A stretch of 64,000 nt of DNA from assembly GCA_019694835.1 (NCBI GenBank), contig JAIBBE010000014.1:1-64000 (forward strand), given 5' to 3'. This document shows positions 39,202 through 47,325 of this stretch, piece by piece (positions within the stretch are counted from its first letter, which is position 1; every line of letters starts with the position of its first letter). Origin of the DNA: Fimbriimonadaceae bacterium. GTDB lineage: Bacteria > Armatimonadota > Fimbriimonadia > Fimbriimonadales > Fimbriimonadaceae. The translations under genes were made by a program, and so were the position numbers. The notes below the pieces were generated by a model. The model was not told where the DNA came from. It saw nothing but the letters and a program-made list of their open reading frames with translations, and made no database searches.

Positions 39202-40131
39202 TTAGCCTGGCGACTCTTCAAGCGGAGCAAGTGGCTGGTCGAGCTTCTTCAATGCCAGCACAGACTGCTCTCTCACCCAAGGGTTTGACGACTTCCTGAG
39301 TTCCCTAAGCCGCTTGGCCACTGCGGGATCCGCGCGCAGATCCTCAAAGGAGTGCGACGATAAGACCGACTCTCTCGCATGGCCTTCTTTTCGCCAATCC
39401 ATGCTGTTAAGGTGGTAGGAAGATAGCCACATGATCGCCGCAAGCTGTCGAATCGTATCCATGGAGTCCAGGTCGGCTTTCCAGGCTTTGGCTGTTCTGA
39501 TCGGAACCTGCGGACCACCAAGTGAGGGAAATCCTCCGTGGAATGAGTTGCCAGTAAGCTTGCCATCCCCCGTAGTCAATCGAATCAGGAATCCACCCTC
39601 CTTGCCAAATGCTAGGTACAAGTCTAAGCCACTCTCAGGGTGGAAGGCTGGTCTCTTGACGCCGTCTACGACTACAAATGGCCCCAACGACTCGACGTGA
39701 ATCTTCAGCACGGGGTAAGAGAATCCATCGGGCTGGATCAGGTCATACTTCGTGGGCGAAAGACGATAGCCCGTTGCGAAGTCGGACCTGAAGGTTAACT
39801 GCCAATCGCTTGTAAAACCGTAGACTTCTACGGTTCCTGAGCCAGGGACACTGGACGCCTTAGCGAGCTTGAGGAGGATCCATTCGGTCGTTCCATTTCG
39901 ATAGGGCTTGATCCAGCGTGGGGTCGGAATCTGCCAAGCCTCGGGATCGGGCTTCTCTTTGATGATTGCCTGAAGCTTGCGTTCGAACTCCAATTCCTCC
40001 GCCTCGTTGAGTTTCGTGAGATCCCGATTGACGTAGGCACTAAGTCCAGTGACAGTCCGGCTGCCACCCGATGGCCGGCAACCGGACCCGACAATCAGGC
40101 CGAGAGGAATGAGCCACCCTACCTTCGTCAT
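39202..40131 (-). CDS. Putative lipoprotein of unknown function
   Basis: A 309-residue protein with an N-terminal hydrophobic segment ending in VGSGC, a weak lipobox. The middle is beta-rich (VEVYGFTSDWQLTFRSDF, PVLKIHVESLGPFVVVDG) and the C-terminus helical with SNPWVREQSVLALKKL, like a HEAT repeat. No family recognised. TAGACT lies six bases before the ATG. The gap 39073-39201 to the convergent protease gene shows no terminator. Confidence 0.55.
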   Translation of the reverse strand: MTKVGWLIPLGLIVGSGCRPSGGSRTVTGLSAYVNRDLTKLNEAEELEFERKLQAIIKEKPDPEAWQIPTPRWIKPYRNGTTEWILLKLAKASSVPGSGTVEVYGFTSDWQLTFRSDFATGYRLSPTKYDLIQPDGFSYPVLKIHVESLGPFVVVDGVKRPAFHPESGLDLYLAFGKEGGFLIRLTTGDGKLTGNSFHGGFPSLGGPQVPIRTAKAWKADLDSMDTIRQLAAIMWLSSYHLNSMDWRKEGHARESVLSSHSFEDLRADPAVAKRLRELRKSSNPWVREQSVLALKKLDQPLAPLEESPG

Positions 40132-40245
40132 GGCAAGAGTCTAGACCACTCTCGCCGGAGCCTTCGCCTTGCTCACGCATTCGCTGTCCGATTCGGGCGT
40201 CGTATTCTCAAACCGGGCAGCGGGTGATCTCACACTGAACACCCG

Positions 40246-40302
40246 TATAATAAGAGCGTGAGCCCCTACGGCCAACTTGTCGTTCATTAAGGAGAAAGGA
40301 AC
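40246..40302 (+). promoter_or_regulatory. Promoter, possible leaderless mini-ORF and ribosome site
   Basis: TATAAT (40246-40251) lies six bases before GTG 40258, which begins an 11-codon frame ending TAA 40288-40290. The stop is followed directly by GGAGAAAGGA, the ribosome site for ATG 40303. If translated, this leader peptide would end on the ribosome site of the PEP-CTERM gene. A -35 box is not clear. Confidence 0.4.
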
Positions 40303-40995
40303 ATGAAAACGAAGCTATTCGCCCTCGCGGCGGTCCTCGCGCTGGGCGTCGTACCGACGCACGCGCAATACATGGTCGACGATGGAAGCGGGGAGCTAGC
40401 GGCAGGGCGCTTTGAGGCGACCCCGTGGAGCTACCTTTGGGGAGTCAACTATGTGGCGCTTGATGGCGCGAATGTGATCACGTCGGTCGAGGTGTGCTTT
40501 GGCAACGGATCGCCAGCGCTCAGCAATCCGAGCCTCAATGGTGACTCCGTGACCGCGTTCGTAGCCTATACGAACGCAGATGGCACGCTGGCGCAAGGGG
40601 GAATTCTTGCTTCGGTTACGGGATCGATCCAAGATTGGGCGACAGACATTCCGAGTGTGTTCGACACGCCCGATGTGGTCTTGACGCCGGGGACGAGGTT
40701 CTTCGTCGGTGCGCTTTACAACCGCGTTCCGGGCATGACGCCAGAGGCGTATCCGGCGCGAATGGACTACGGCTCAAGCAACAGCATCGGGCGAAGCTAT
40801 GCAGCCTATTCGCTTGGCGGGCTGATCGACCTCAACAACATCGAGGCCGTGCCCTCTGGTCAGCGCGGGTTCATCGAGAACTGGATCCCGGGCGACTTTA
40901 TGGTGCGTGCGAACGGTCAGCCGGTGCCCGAGCCGACGACGGTTTGCATGATGCTCGCGGGCTTGGCGGCGATACGGCTGCGCTGGCGCAGATAA
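40303..40995 (+). CDS. PEP-CTERM sorting domain protein
   Basis: A 230-residue exported protein: signal peptide (MKTKLFALAAVLALGVVPTHA), beta-rich body with DDGSGELAAGRFEAT and VPGMTPEAYPARMDYGSS, and a C-terminal PEP-CTERM tail, VPEPTTVCMMLAGLAAIRLR, with Pro-Glu-Pro, a hydrophobic helix and basic end. Such proteins are processed and anchored by exosortase systems. No exosortase gene is in the window. AAGGAG and AAAGGA lie just before the ATG. Confidence 0.85.
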   Translation: MKTKLFALAAVLALGVVPTHAQYMVDDGSGELAAGRFEATPWSYLWGVNYVALDGANVITSVEVCFGNGSPALSNPSLNGDSVTAFVAYTNADGTLAQGGILASVTGSIQDWATDIPSVFDTPDVVLTPGTRFFVGALYNRVPGMTPEAYPARMDYGSSNSIGRSYAAYSLGGLIDLNNIEAVPSGQRGFIENWIPGDFMVRANGQPVPEPTTVCMMLAGLAAIRLRWRR

Positions 40996-41008
40996 GGGAA
41001 CTGCCACA

Positions 41009-41095
41009 CGCAGGGTCCCGCCCTGTTTGGCCTCGGCGAAACCCTGCGACTCAGCTCCGCGGGAGGCTCCCCCGACGGCACGGTGATTCATGATG
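41009..41095. other. Inverted-repeat cluster upstream of the kdp operon
   Basis: The 205-base gap after the PEP-CTERM gene has nested pairs: CGCAGGGT (41009-41016) with ACCCTGCG (41041-41048), the alternative CAGGG/CCCTG hairpin at 41011-41025, and GGCACGG with CCGTGC further on. These could be a terminator of the upstream gene or a structured leader. I could not match it to a ydaO or other known riboswitch core. Confidence 0.4.
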
Positions 41096-41200
41096 CAGCC
41101 GTGCGTCCTTTTGAGAAGCTCTCACTTCTTGACGAAATCTTGACCCCCGACCGGCCATCCTTGCTGCGGTCCTGACCCCTGTCTCCAGTAGCATCGATTC

Positions 41201-41299
41201 GTGGATCTAATCGCTGTTTTCACGATGCTGGTCTTGGGAATCGCCACGTTGTGGCTGATTCGGGCATGCGATCACCTTGAGAAGGGGGAGGGGGAATGA
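41201..41299 (+). CDS. Small membrane protein, first gene of kdp operon
   Basis: A 32-residue peptide from GTG 41201: one membrane helix (FTMLVLGIATLWLIRA) followed by CDHLEKGEGE. Short membrane peptides of this pattern, with an R-x-CD-x-L motif after the helix, are often found directly before kdpF. TAGCAT lies six bases before the GTG. The stop overlaps kdpF as ATGA. Its role is unknown. Confidence 0.6.
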   Translation: MDLIAVFTMLVLGIATLWLIRACDHLEKGEGE

Positions 41300-41382
41300 G
41301 CCTCTACCTTATTGTCTGCGTGGTTACGTTGATGCTTCTGGTCTATCTGTTCATGGCCCTGCTCAAACCGGAGAAGTTCTAA
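41296..41382 (+). CDS. kdpF: KdpF, small subunit of the K+-transporting ATPase
   Basis: A 28-residue single-helix peptide ending YLFMALLKPEKF, the usual C-terminal KdpF pattern (Y-x3-A-L-x-K/R-P-E-x-F). KdpF stabilises the KdpFABC complex. It overlaps the preceding peptide gene by four bases and the kdpA start by one (TAATG). Confidence 0.85.
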   Translation: MSLYLIVCVVTLMLLVYLFMALLKPEKF

Positions 41383-43124
41383 TGGGTTGGCTGCAAATCG
41401 TCCTCTATTTCGCCGTCCTTCTGCTCTGTACCAAGCCGCTTGGCTTGTACATGGCCCGCGTGCTCGAAGGGCAATCGACCTTGCTTTCCCGGGTCCTTTC
41501 TCCCATTGAGAAGTTTGTCTATCGCCTCTCGGGAATCAAACCTGAGACCGAACAAAGCTGGAAGACGTACGCCTTCGCGGCGATCCTCTTCAATCTTGTT
41601 GGCATGCTGGTGGTGTATGGGCTCCAACGGCTCCAAGGGGCCCTGCCACTGAACCCCGCAGGCATGGCGGGAGTATCGCCGGACTCGTCCTTCAACACCG
41701 CTTCCAGTTTCGCGACTAACACGAACTGGCAGGGATATGGCGGCGAGTCGACCATGAGCTACCTGACTCAGATGCTCGCGCTCGGAGTGCAAAACTTCGT
41801 TAGCGCCGCGACCGGCATCGCGGTACTTGCCGCTCTCATTCGCGGGATTCGAGCTCGAGAAACGAACACGATCGGCAATTTCTGGGTGGACCTCACTCGC
41901 TCAACGCTGTATATCCTTGTGCCGCTATCGATCGTGTTCAGCCTAGTTTTCGTGAGCCAGGGCGTCGTGCAAACCTTCCAACCGTATGCAAAGGCCCAGT
42001 TCGTCCAACCAACCAAGGACGCTGACGGTAATACGGTAACGGAACAAGTGATCGCGCTTGGCCCGGCCGCATCACAAATCGCGATCAAGCAACTTGGCAC
42101 GAATGGCGGCGGGTTCTTCAGCGTTAACTCGGCTCACCCGCTCGAAAACCCAACTCCTTTGACCAATTTCCTATCCGTGTTGGCCATTCTCCTTATCCCT
42201 GCCGCGCTGTGCGTGACATTCGGCGAGATGGTGAAAGACCGCAAACAAGGTTGGGCGATTCTCGCAACGATGACGATTCTCTTCGCGGCGTTTCTACTGC
42301 CTTGTGTACTTGCGGAGCAGTCGGGCAACCCCGCATTCACGCAGCATGCCTTGACGACGAATGCGAATTGGGAGGGCAAGGAAGCGCGGTTTGGCATCGC
42401 GAACTCTGCCCTTTGGGCTACGGCGACCACTGCAGCGAGCAACGGCTCGGTGAACTCGATGCACGATTCGTACACACCAATCGGCGGCCTGATGCCGATG
42501 GTCTTGATGCAGCTCGGCGAAGTCGTCTTCGGTGGTGTGGGCTCCGGGCTGTACGGAATGCTTGTTTTCGCGATTGTCACGGTCTTCGTCGCCGGGCTCA
42601 TGGTTGGGCGGACGCCCGAGTATCTGGGAAAGAAGATCCAGGCTTACGAGATGAAGATGGCGTCCCTCGTGATTCTCATCCCGTGCGCGTTGGTGTTGCT
42701 TTGTACCGCACTGGCCTTTGTCTGGCCCTCTGTTGACGCGGGAGTGAGCCAAGCCGTGAAGGGTATGGCAAACCCGGGACCGCATGGATTCAGCGAGGTC
42801 CTTTATAACTACTCGTCCATGGCCAACAATAACGGCTCGGCATTCGCGGGATACTCGGCCAATGTCCCATTTCATAACTACCTAGGTGGTATCGCCATGT
42901 GGCTCTCGCGTTTCTGGCTCATGATCCCTGTCTTGGCCATTGCGGGATCATTAGCGCGTAAGAAAGTCGTGCCAGCTGGACCAGGCACCTTGCCGACACA
43001 TACACCACTCTTCATCGGGATGCTCTGCGCGATCGTGCTGATCGTTGCAGGCCTAACCTTTATCCCTGCCCTCGCCCTCGGCCCTGGAATCGAGGCACTG
43101 AGAATGGCAGGAGGTGCACACTAA
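41382..43124 (+). CDS. kdpA: K+-transporting ATPase subunit A (channel-like)
   Basis: A 580-residue membrane protein, the K+-binding subunit of the high-affinity Kdp pump. The selectivity-filter-like loops are visible: [38 protein letters not shown] and the later ALTTNANW and [14 protein letters not shown]. The ATG at 41382 overlaps the kdpF stop; the frame is open further upstream but that part is kdpF in another frame. It overlaps kdpB by one base. Confidence 0.97.
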   Translation: MGWLQIVLYFAVLLLCTKPLGLYMARVLEGQSTLLSRVLSPIEKFVYRLSGIKPETEQSWKTYAFAAILFNLVGMLVVYGLQRLQGALPLNPAGMAGVSPDSSFNTASSFATNTNWQGYGGESTMSYLTQMLALGVQNFVSAATGIAVLAALIRGIRARETNTIGNFWVDLTRSTLYILVPLSIVFSLVFVSQGVVQTFQPYAKAQFVQPTKDADGNTVTEQVIALGPAASQIAIKQLGTNGGGFFSVNSAHPLENPTPLTNFLSVLAILLIPAALCVTFGEMVKDRKQGWAILATMTILFAAFLLPCVLAEQSGNPAFTQHALTTNANWEGKEARFGIANSALWATATTAASNGSVNSMHDSYTPIGGLMPMVLMQLGEVVFGGVGSGLYGMLVFAIVTVFVAGLMVGRTPEYLGKKIQAYEMKMASLVILIPCALVLLCTALAFVWPSVDAGVSQAVKGMANPGPHGFSEVLYNYSSMANNNGSAFAGYSANVPFHNYLGGIAMWLSRFWLMIPVLAIAGSLARKKVVPAGPGTLPTHTPLFIGMLCAIVLIVAGLTFIPALALGPGIEALRMAGGAH

Positions 43125-45181
43125 TGTCTGAGAACACACGGCCCCTGTTTGACAAGTCGCTGGTGGTTCGAGCAATCGGTGACTCGTTCCGCAAACTCGA
43201 TCCAAGGGTCCAAGTTCGCAATCCGGTCATGTTCGTGGTCTTTATCGGCTCGATCATGACGACCGGATTGTGGATCCAAGCCCTGACAGGGCACGGCGAG
43301 GCGTCCCCAGGGTTCATTTTGATGATCTCGATCTGGCTTTGGTTCACGGTGCTCTTCGCCAACTTCGCGGAGGCGATGGCCGAAGGCCGCGGAAAGGCAC
43401 AGGCCGATTCGCTGAAGGCGGCGAAGAAAGACGTGCCCGCCAAGAAACTCAAGAGCCAGACCGAGCGATCGCCGTTCGAGTCGATCTCAGCCGCCCAACT
43501 GCGAAAGGGCGATTTGGTCCTCGTCGAAGCCGGTGATTTCATTCCTGGCGACGGTGACGTGATTGAAGGCGTCGCGACCGTGGACGAAAGCGCGATCACC
43601 GGAGAGTCTGCGCCGGTCATCCGTGAGTCGGGTGGTGACCGAAGTTCGGTCACAGGCGGAACACGTGTCTTGAGCGACTGGATCGTCGTACAAATCTCCG
43701 CTAACCCGGGCGAGAGCTTCTTGGACAGAATGATTTCGATGGTCGAAGGTGCAAAGCGCCAGAAGACGCCGAACGAGATCGCGCTTAATATCCTATTGGC
43801 GGCAATGACGATCATCTTCCTGCTCGCATGCGCCACGCTGCTACCGTTTTCGCTTTACGCGGTCTCCAGTTCTGGCAAAGGCAGTCCGATCACAGTGACG
43901 GTACTTGTTGCTCTGCTCGTGTGCCTCATTCCGACGACTATTGGTGGTCTGTTAAGCGCTATTGGTATCGCCGGTATGGATCGGTTACTCCGAAAGAACG
44001 TGATCGCCACCAGCGGACGAGCTGTCGAGGCGGCGGGAGATGTCGATGTTCTCCTGCTTGATAAGACGGGCACGATAACTCTCGGCAATCGACAAGCGGT
44101 CGAGTTCTTCCCGGCCCGCGGAGTCTCTGCCGAGGAAATGGCTGACCGCGCTCAGCTTTCGAGTCTCGCTGACGAGACGCCTGAGGGCCGCAGCATCGTG
44201 GTGCTTACCAAGGAGCGCTATGCGTTGCGCGGACGGGAAGTGCAAGGGGAGCACTTCGTTCCGTTCACCGCCCAGACGCGCATGTCAGGCGTCGACGTTG
44301 AGGGTGTGAGTCTGCGCAAGGGCGCACAAGATGCCATTCGAAAGTGGGTCGAGGGCCAGGGCGGCACTTTCCCTGCAGAAGTCCAAGCCAAAGTCGACGA
44401 AATCGGCAAGGCGGGCGGAACACCCCTCGTGGTTGCCGAAAATGGGAGGGTCTTGGGCTGTATCTACCTCAAGGACATCGTAAAGGGTGGCATCAAGGAG
44501 CGCTTTGGAGAGCTGCGCAAGATGGGTATCAAGACTGTAATGATCACGGGTGACAACCCGCTAACTGCCGCTGCCATTGCCGCCGAGTCCGGAGTCGATG
44601 ACTTCCTTGCCGAGGCGACGCCGGAAGCGAAGCTCAAACTTATTCGCGAGTATCAACAAGGAGGTCGGCTGGTTGCGATGACGGGTGACGGCACCAACGA
44701 TGCACCGGCCCTAGCCCAAGCCGACGTTGCCGTCGCCATGAATTCCGGCACCCAAGCTGCTAAGGAAGCAGGCAATATGGTGGACCTGGAAAGCAACCCG
44801 ACCAAGCTCATTGAGGTTGTCGAAACGGGTAAGCAACTGTTGATGACCCGTGGTGCGCTTACGACGTTTAGCATCGCAAATGACGTGGCGAAGTACTTCG
44901 CCATTCTCCCGGCTGCGTTTGTCGTGACCTATCCCGAGCTGGGTGCATTGAATGTCATGGGCCTCAAGACACCCGAAAGCGCGATACTGAGTGCAGTCGT
45001 CTTTAACGCGCTCGTGATCGTAGCGCTAATTCCACTGGCTCTCAGGGGCGTGAAGTATGTCCCACTCGGAGCTGACGCCATCCTCAAAAGAAACCTATGG
45101 ATCTATGGCTTTGGTGGTCTCATCGTCCCGTTCATCGGCATTAAACTGATCGATCTCGGAATCGGAGTGTTTTTCAAATGA
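43124..45181 (+). CDS. kdpB: K+-transporting ATPase subunit B (P-type ATPase)
   Basis: A 685-residue P-type ATPase, the energy-coupling subunit. It shows [14 protein letters not shown] (actuator domain), the phosphorylation motif [10 protein letters not shown], and the hinge [20 protein letters not shown]. Type IA features such as [14 protein letters not shown] are present. It overlaps kdpA by one base and kdpC by four (ATGA). Confidence 0.98.
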   Translation: MSENTRPLFDKSLVVRAIGDSFRKLDPRVQVRNPVMFVVFIGSIMTTGLWIQALTGHGEASPGFILMISIWLWFTVLFANFAEAMAEGRGKAQADSLKAAKKDVPAKKLKSQTERSPFESISAAQLRKGDLVLVEAGDFIPGDGDVIEGVATVDESAITGESAPVIRESGGDRSSVTGGTRVLSDWIVVQISANPGESFLDRMISMVEGAKRQKTPNEIALNILLAAMTIIFLLACATLLPFSLYAVSSSGKGSPITVTVLVALLVCLIPTTIGGLLSAIGIAGMDRLLRKNVIATSGRAVEAAGDVDVLLLDKTGTITLGNRQAVEFFPARGVSAEEMADRAQLSSLADETPEGRSIVVLTKERYALRGREVQGEHFVPFTAQTRMSGVDVEGVSLRKGAQDAIRKWVEGQGGTFPAEVQAKVDEIGKAGGTPLVVAENGRVLGCIYLKDIVKGGIKERFGELRKMGIKTVMITGDNPLTAAAIAAESGVDDFLAEATPEAKLKLIREYQQGGRLVAMTGDGTNDAPALAQADVAVAMNSGTQAAKEAGNMVDLESNPTKLIEVVETGKQLLMTRGALTTFSIANDVAKYFAILPAAFVVTYPELGALNVMGLKTPESAILSAVVFNALVIVALIPLALRGVKYVPLGADAILKRNLWIYGFGGLIVPFIGIKLIDLGIGVFFK

Positions 45182-45780
45182 GAGAACTCATTATCGCCAT
45201 TCGCATGTTCCTGGTGCTCACGGTTCTGACCGGCGTAGTCTATCCGGTGATCGTGACCGGTATTGCCCAGACTGCCTTTAGGGACAAAGCGAACGGCTCG
45301 CTTCTAACTCAAGGAGGTACAGTCGTCGGTTCACGTCTGATTGGGCAGCCATTCGACGATCCGAAGTACTTCTGGAGCCGACCCTCTGCAACGGCGCCAT
45401 TCCCATATAACGCAGCGGCATCCAGCGGGTCAAATCAAGGCCCCCTAAATCCGGCTCTCGTTGGGGGTAAGGATGCTGACGGCAAGGGTGTCGCCGGGGC
45501 CCTTGCCGGCCGGGTTGATGCTCTGAAAGCAGCGGGTTCGGCCGGAGAAAGCGTGCCAACCGATCTCGTTACGGCAAGCAGCAGCGGCCTTGACCCCCAC
45601 ATCAGCCCTGCTGCGGCTGAGTATCAAGTTGCGCGGGTCGCACAGGCCAGAGGCATGACCGAACAGGCGGTAATGACCCTTGTCAAGAGCCACACCGAAT
45701 CTAGACAATTCGGGATCTTCGGTGAGCCCATCGTCAATGTTCTGGAACTCAACTTAGCTCTGGACGGAGCCTCACAATAA
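45178..45780 (+). CDS. kdpC: K+-transporting ATPase subunit C
   Basis: A 200-residue single-span protein: helix [20 protein letters not shown], then the periplasmic domain with [31 protein letters not shown] and the late [15 protein letters not shown]. KdpC stabilises the complex and supports nucleotide binding. It overlaps kdpB by four bases and the porin gene by one. Confidence 0.97.
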   Translation: MRELIIAIRMFLVLTVLTGVVYPVIVTGIAQTAFRDKANGSLLTQGGTVVGSRLIGQPFDDPKYFWSRPSATAPFPYNAAASSGSNQGPLNPALVGGKDADGKGVAGALAGRVDALKAAGSAGESVPTDLVTASSSGLDPHISPAAAEYQVARVAQARGMTEQAVMTLVKSHTESRQFGIFGEPIVNVLELNLALDGASQ

Positions 45781-46877
45781 TGAAGCACATTTCTATCGCG
45801 TTCTTCTCGTTGACCGTTGCGAGTGTGGCCTGGTCCCAGTCTGAGTGGGCGGTCGGAGGTTATCTTGACGGCTACTACCAAGTCGACTTCGGTCGACCCG
45901 CCGCGGGTAATACCGTGAATGGGCGTGGCCTCGATATCGCGCACCAACGATTCACACTTGCTGTTGGTGAGTTCGATGCGCTTTACGCACCGACAGCCAA
46001 ACGCCCCTTCGGCGTAAATATCCAGCTCTTTGCAGGCAAGAACGCGGACCTGATCAGTTTGACGGAACCGGGTGGAAAGAACAAGTACAAGTGGATCCGC
46101 CAGGCTTACGTAACCTATGCCGAACCGAAGAGCGGATGGACAGTAGACCTTGGCAAGTTCGACACCTGGATCGGTTATGAAGGCATTGATAACCGCTTTC
46201 AGGACCAATACGGACGATCTTTCAACTGGACCTACAGTGAGCCATCTTACGCCGCCGGCCTCAGAGCGAGTGGAAAGCTGTCGCCAGAGGTTGGCCTGGC
46301 TTTGTTCTTGGTCAATGGCTGGAACGAGGTTGAAGATGCGAACGGAAGCCCGTCCGCAGGTGCACAATTGACAGTTACCCTTGATCCCAAAACGAGTGTT
46401 ATCCTACAAAACTATTTTGGAACGGAGGGCTCCGACGACGCAAACGAAGCTGGATCATTCGGCGGAATCGGCTTTCCCAACGCGGGGACAGCGCAGGTGC
46501 ACTTGATTGACGCGATCGTCACGCACCAGCTCACGCCGTCAACCAAGCTTGCGTTCAATGTCGACTATGGTACTTCACGCGGTGGCGCGAACACCGGTAA
46601 GTGGAACGGCGAGGTGCTCTATCTTAAACACCAGTTGAACCACGCGCAGGCTCTCTCCCTGCGACTGGAGCGGGTCGAAGACCTTGATGGTTTGCGAGTA
46701 GGAATGCCCATGTTGCTCCACTCTATCACACTGGGCTATGATTGGGCAGTGCATAAGAACGGAACCCTACGGTTCGAGTTGCGTCGCGACTTTGCAAACA
46801 AGCCCTTCTTCAATGATCGGAACGGCGTGAGCAGCAATCGGGTCACCTTAACTGTTGCAGCAGTTGCGAAGTTCTGA
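45780..46877 (+). CDS. Outer-membrane porin within the kdp operon
   Basis: A 365-residue exported protein (signal peptide to about residue 18). The body has amphipathic strands of a beta-barrel (EWAVGGYLDGYYQVDFGR, AYVTYAEPKSGWTVDLGKFD, YAAGLRASGKLSP) and ends VTLTVAAVAKF with a terminal Phe as in outer-membrane barrels. It resembles the OmpL/BBP2-like porin group. Its start overlaps the kdpC stop by one base, so it is translated with the K+ pump. I infer a route for K+ across the outer membrane. Confidence 0.8.
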   Translation: MKHISIAFFSLTVASVAWSQSEWAVGGYLDGYYQVDFGRPAAGNTVNGRGLDIAHQRFTLAVGEFDALYAPTAKRPFGVNIQLFAGKNADLISLTEPGGKNKYKWIRQAYVTYAEPKSGWTVDLGKFDTWIGYEGIDNRFQDQYGRSFNWTYSEPSYAAGLRASGKLSPEVGLALFLVNGWNEVEDANGSPSAGAQLTVTLDPKTSVILQNYFGTEGSDDANEAGSFGGIGFPNAGTAQVHLIDAIVTHQLTPSTKLAFNVDYGTSRGGANTGKWNGEVLYLKHQLNHAQALSLRLERVEDLDGLRVGMPMLLHSITLGYDWAVHKNGTLRFELRRDFANKPFFNDRNGVSSNRVTLTVAAVAKF

Positions 46878-46879
46878 TC

Positions 46880-47302
46880 ATGCGTAATCCACTTCTCGAA
46901 CCTGTCCTCATTGCAGTCATACCGCGGTGGTCGGACGCGGTTACTGTCGTGAGCAAGTTGGCTGTTGATCACGCGGTGGCGTTGGCTGATAGCGTGGCTC
47001 AGTCGAATCGCTATCGCGAACATTGGAAGGGCAAGGATGATCCTCCACTATTGGTCCTGCGTTGCCAGGCAGAGGTATCAGCGTGTCGAGCTGCCGAAGC
47101 CGTCCGGGAGATAGCTGGGCGCAATCCGAAACGACCCGTGAGTGTTCTGGTGGCCGACGGTCCGGAAGCGCTTGGTTTTCGAGAAAGCGGCAGGAATGGC
47201 TGGAATCGCAGGTTTGCAAAGGCGTTATCCAAGTCGCTGCTCGACGTACAAGTTTTCGAATACACGTCAAGCTGGGCCACGCACCCGCCTCGCATCCGGT
47301 AG
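46880..47302 (+). CDS. Unknown protein between porin and kdpD
   Basis: A 140-residue protein starting three bases after the porin stop. The N-terminal half looks alpha/beta (VLIAVIPRWSDAVTVVSKLAVD, DPPLLVLRCQAEVSACRAAE) and the C-terminal half is basic, with a Trp-rich end. No family recognised. Position alone ties it to potassium transport or signalling. It could be a divergent partner of KdpD. Confidence 0.55.
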   Translation: MRNPLLEPVLIAVIPRWSDAVTVVSKLAVDHAVALADSVAQSNRYREHWKGKDDPPLLVLRCQAEVSACRAAEAVREIAGRNPKRPVSVLVADGPEALGFRESGRNGWNRRFAKALSKSLLDVQVFEYTSSWATHPPRIR

Positions 47303-47325
47303 CCTCAAGCAGATCGTGAGCCAAC

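Noticed and set aside
41009..41200. Riboswitch (ydaO-like) before the kdp operon
   Set aside because: Inverted repeats are present, but the conserved core of the c-di-AMP switch could not be found.
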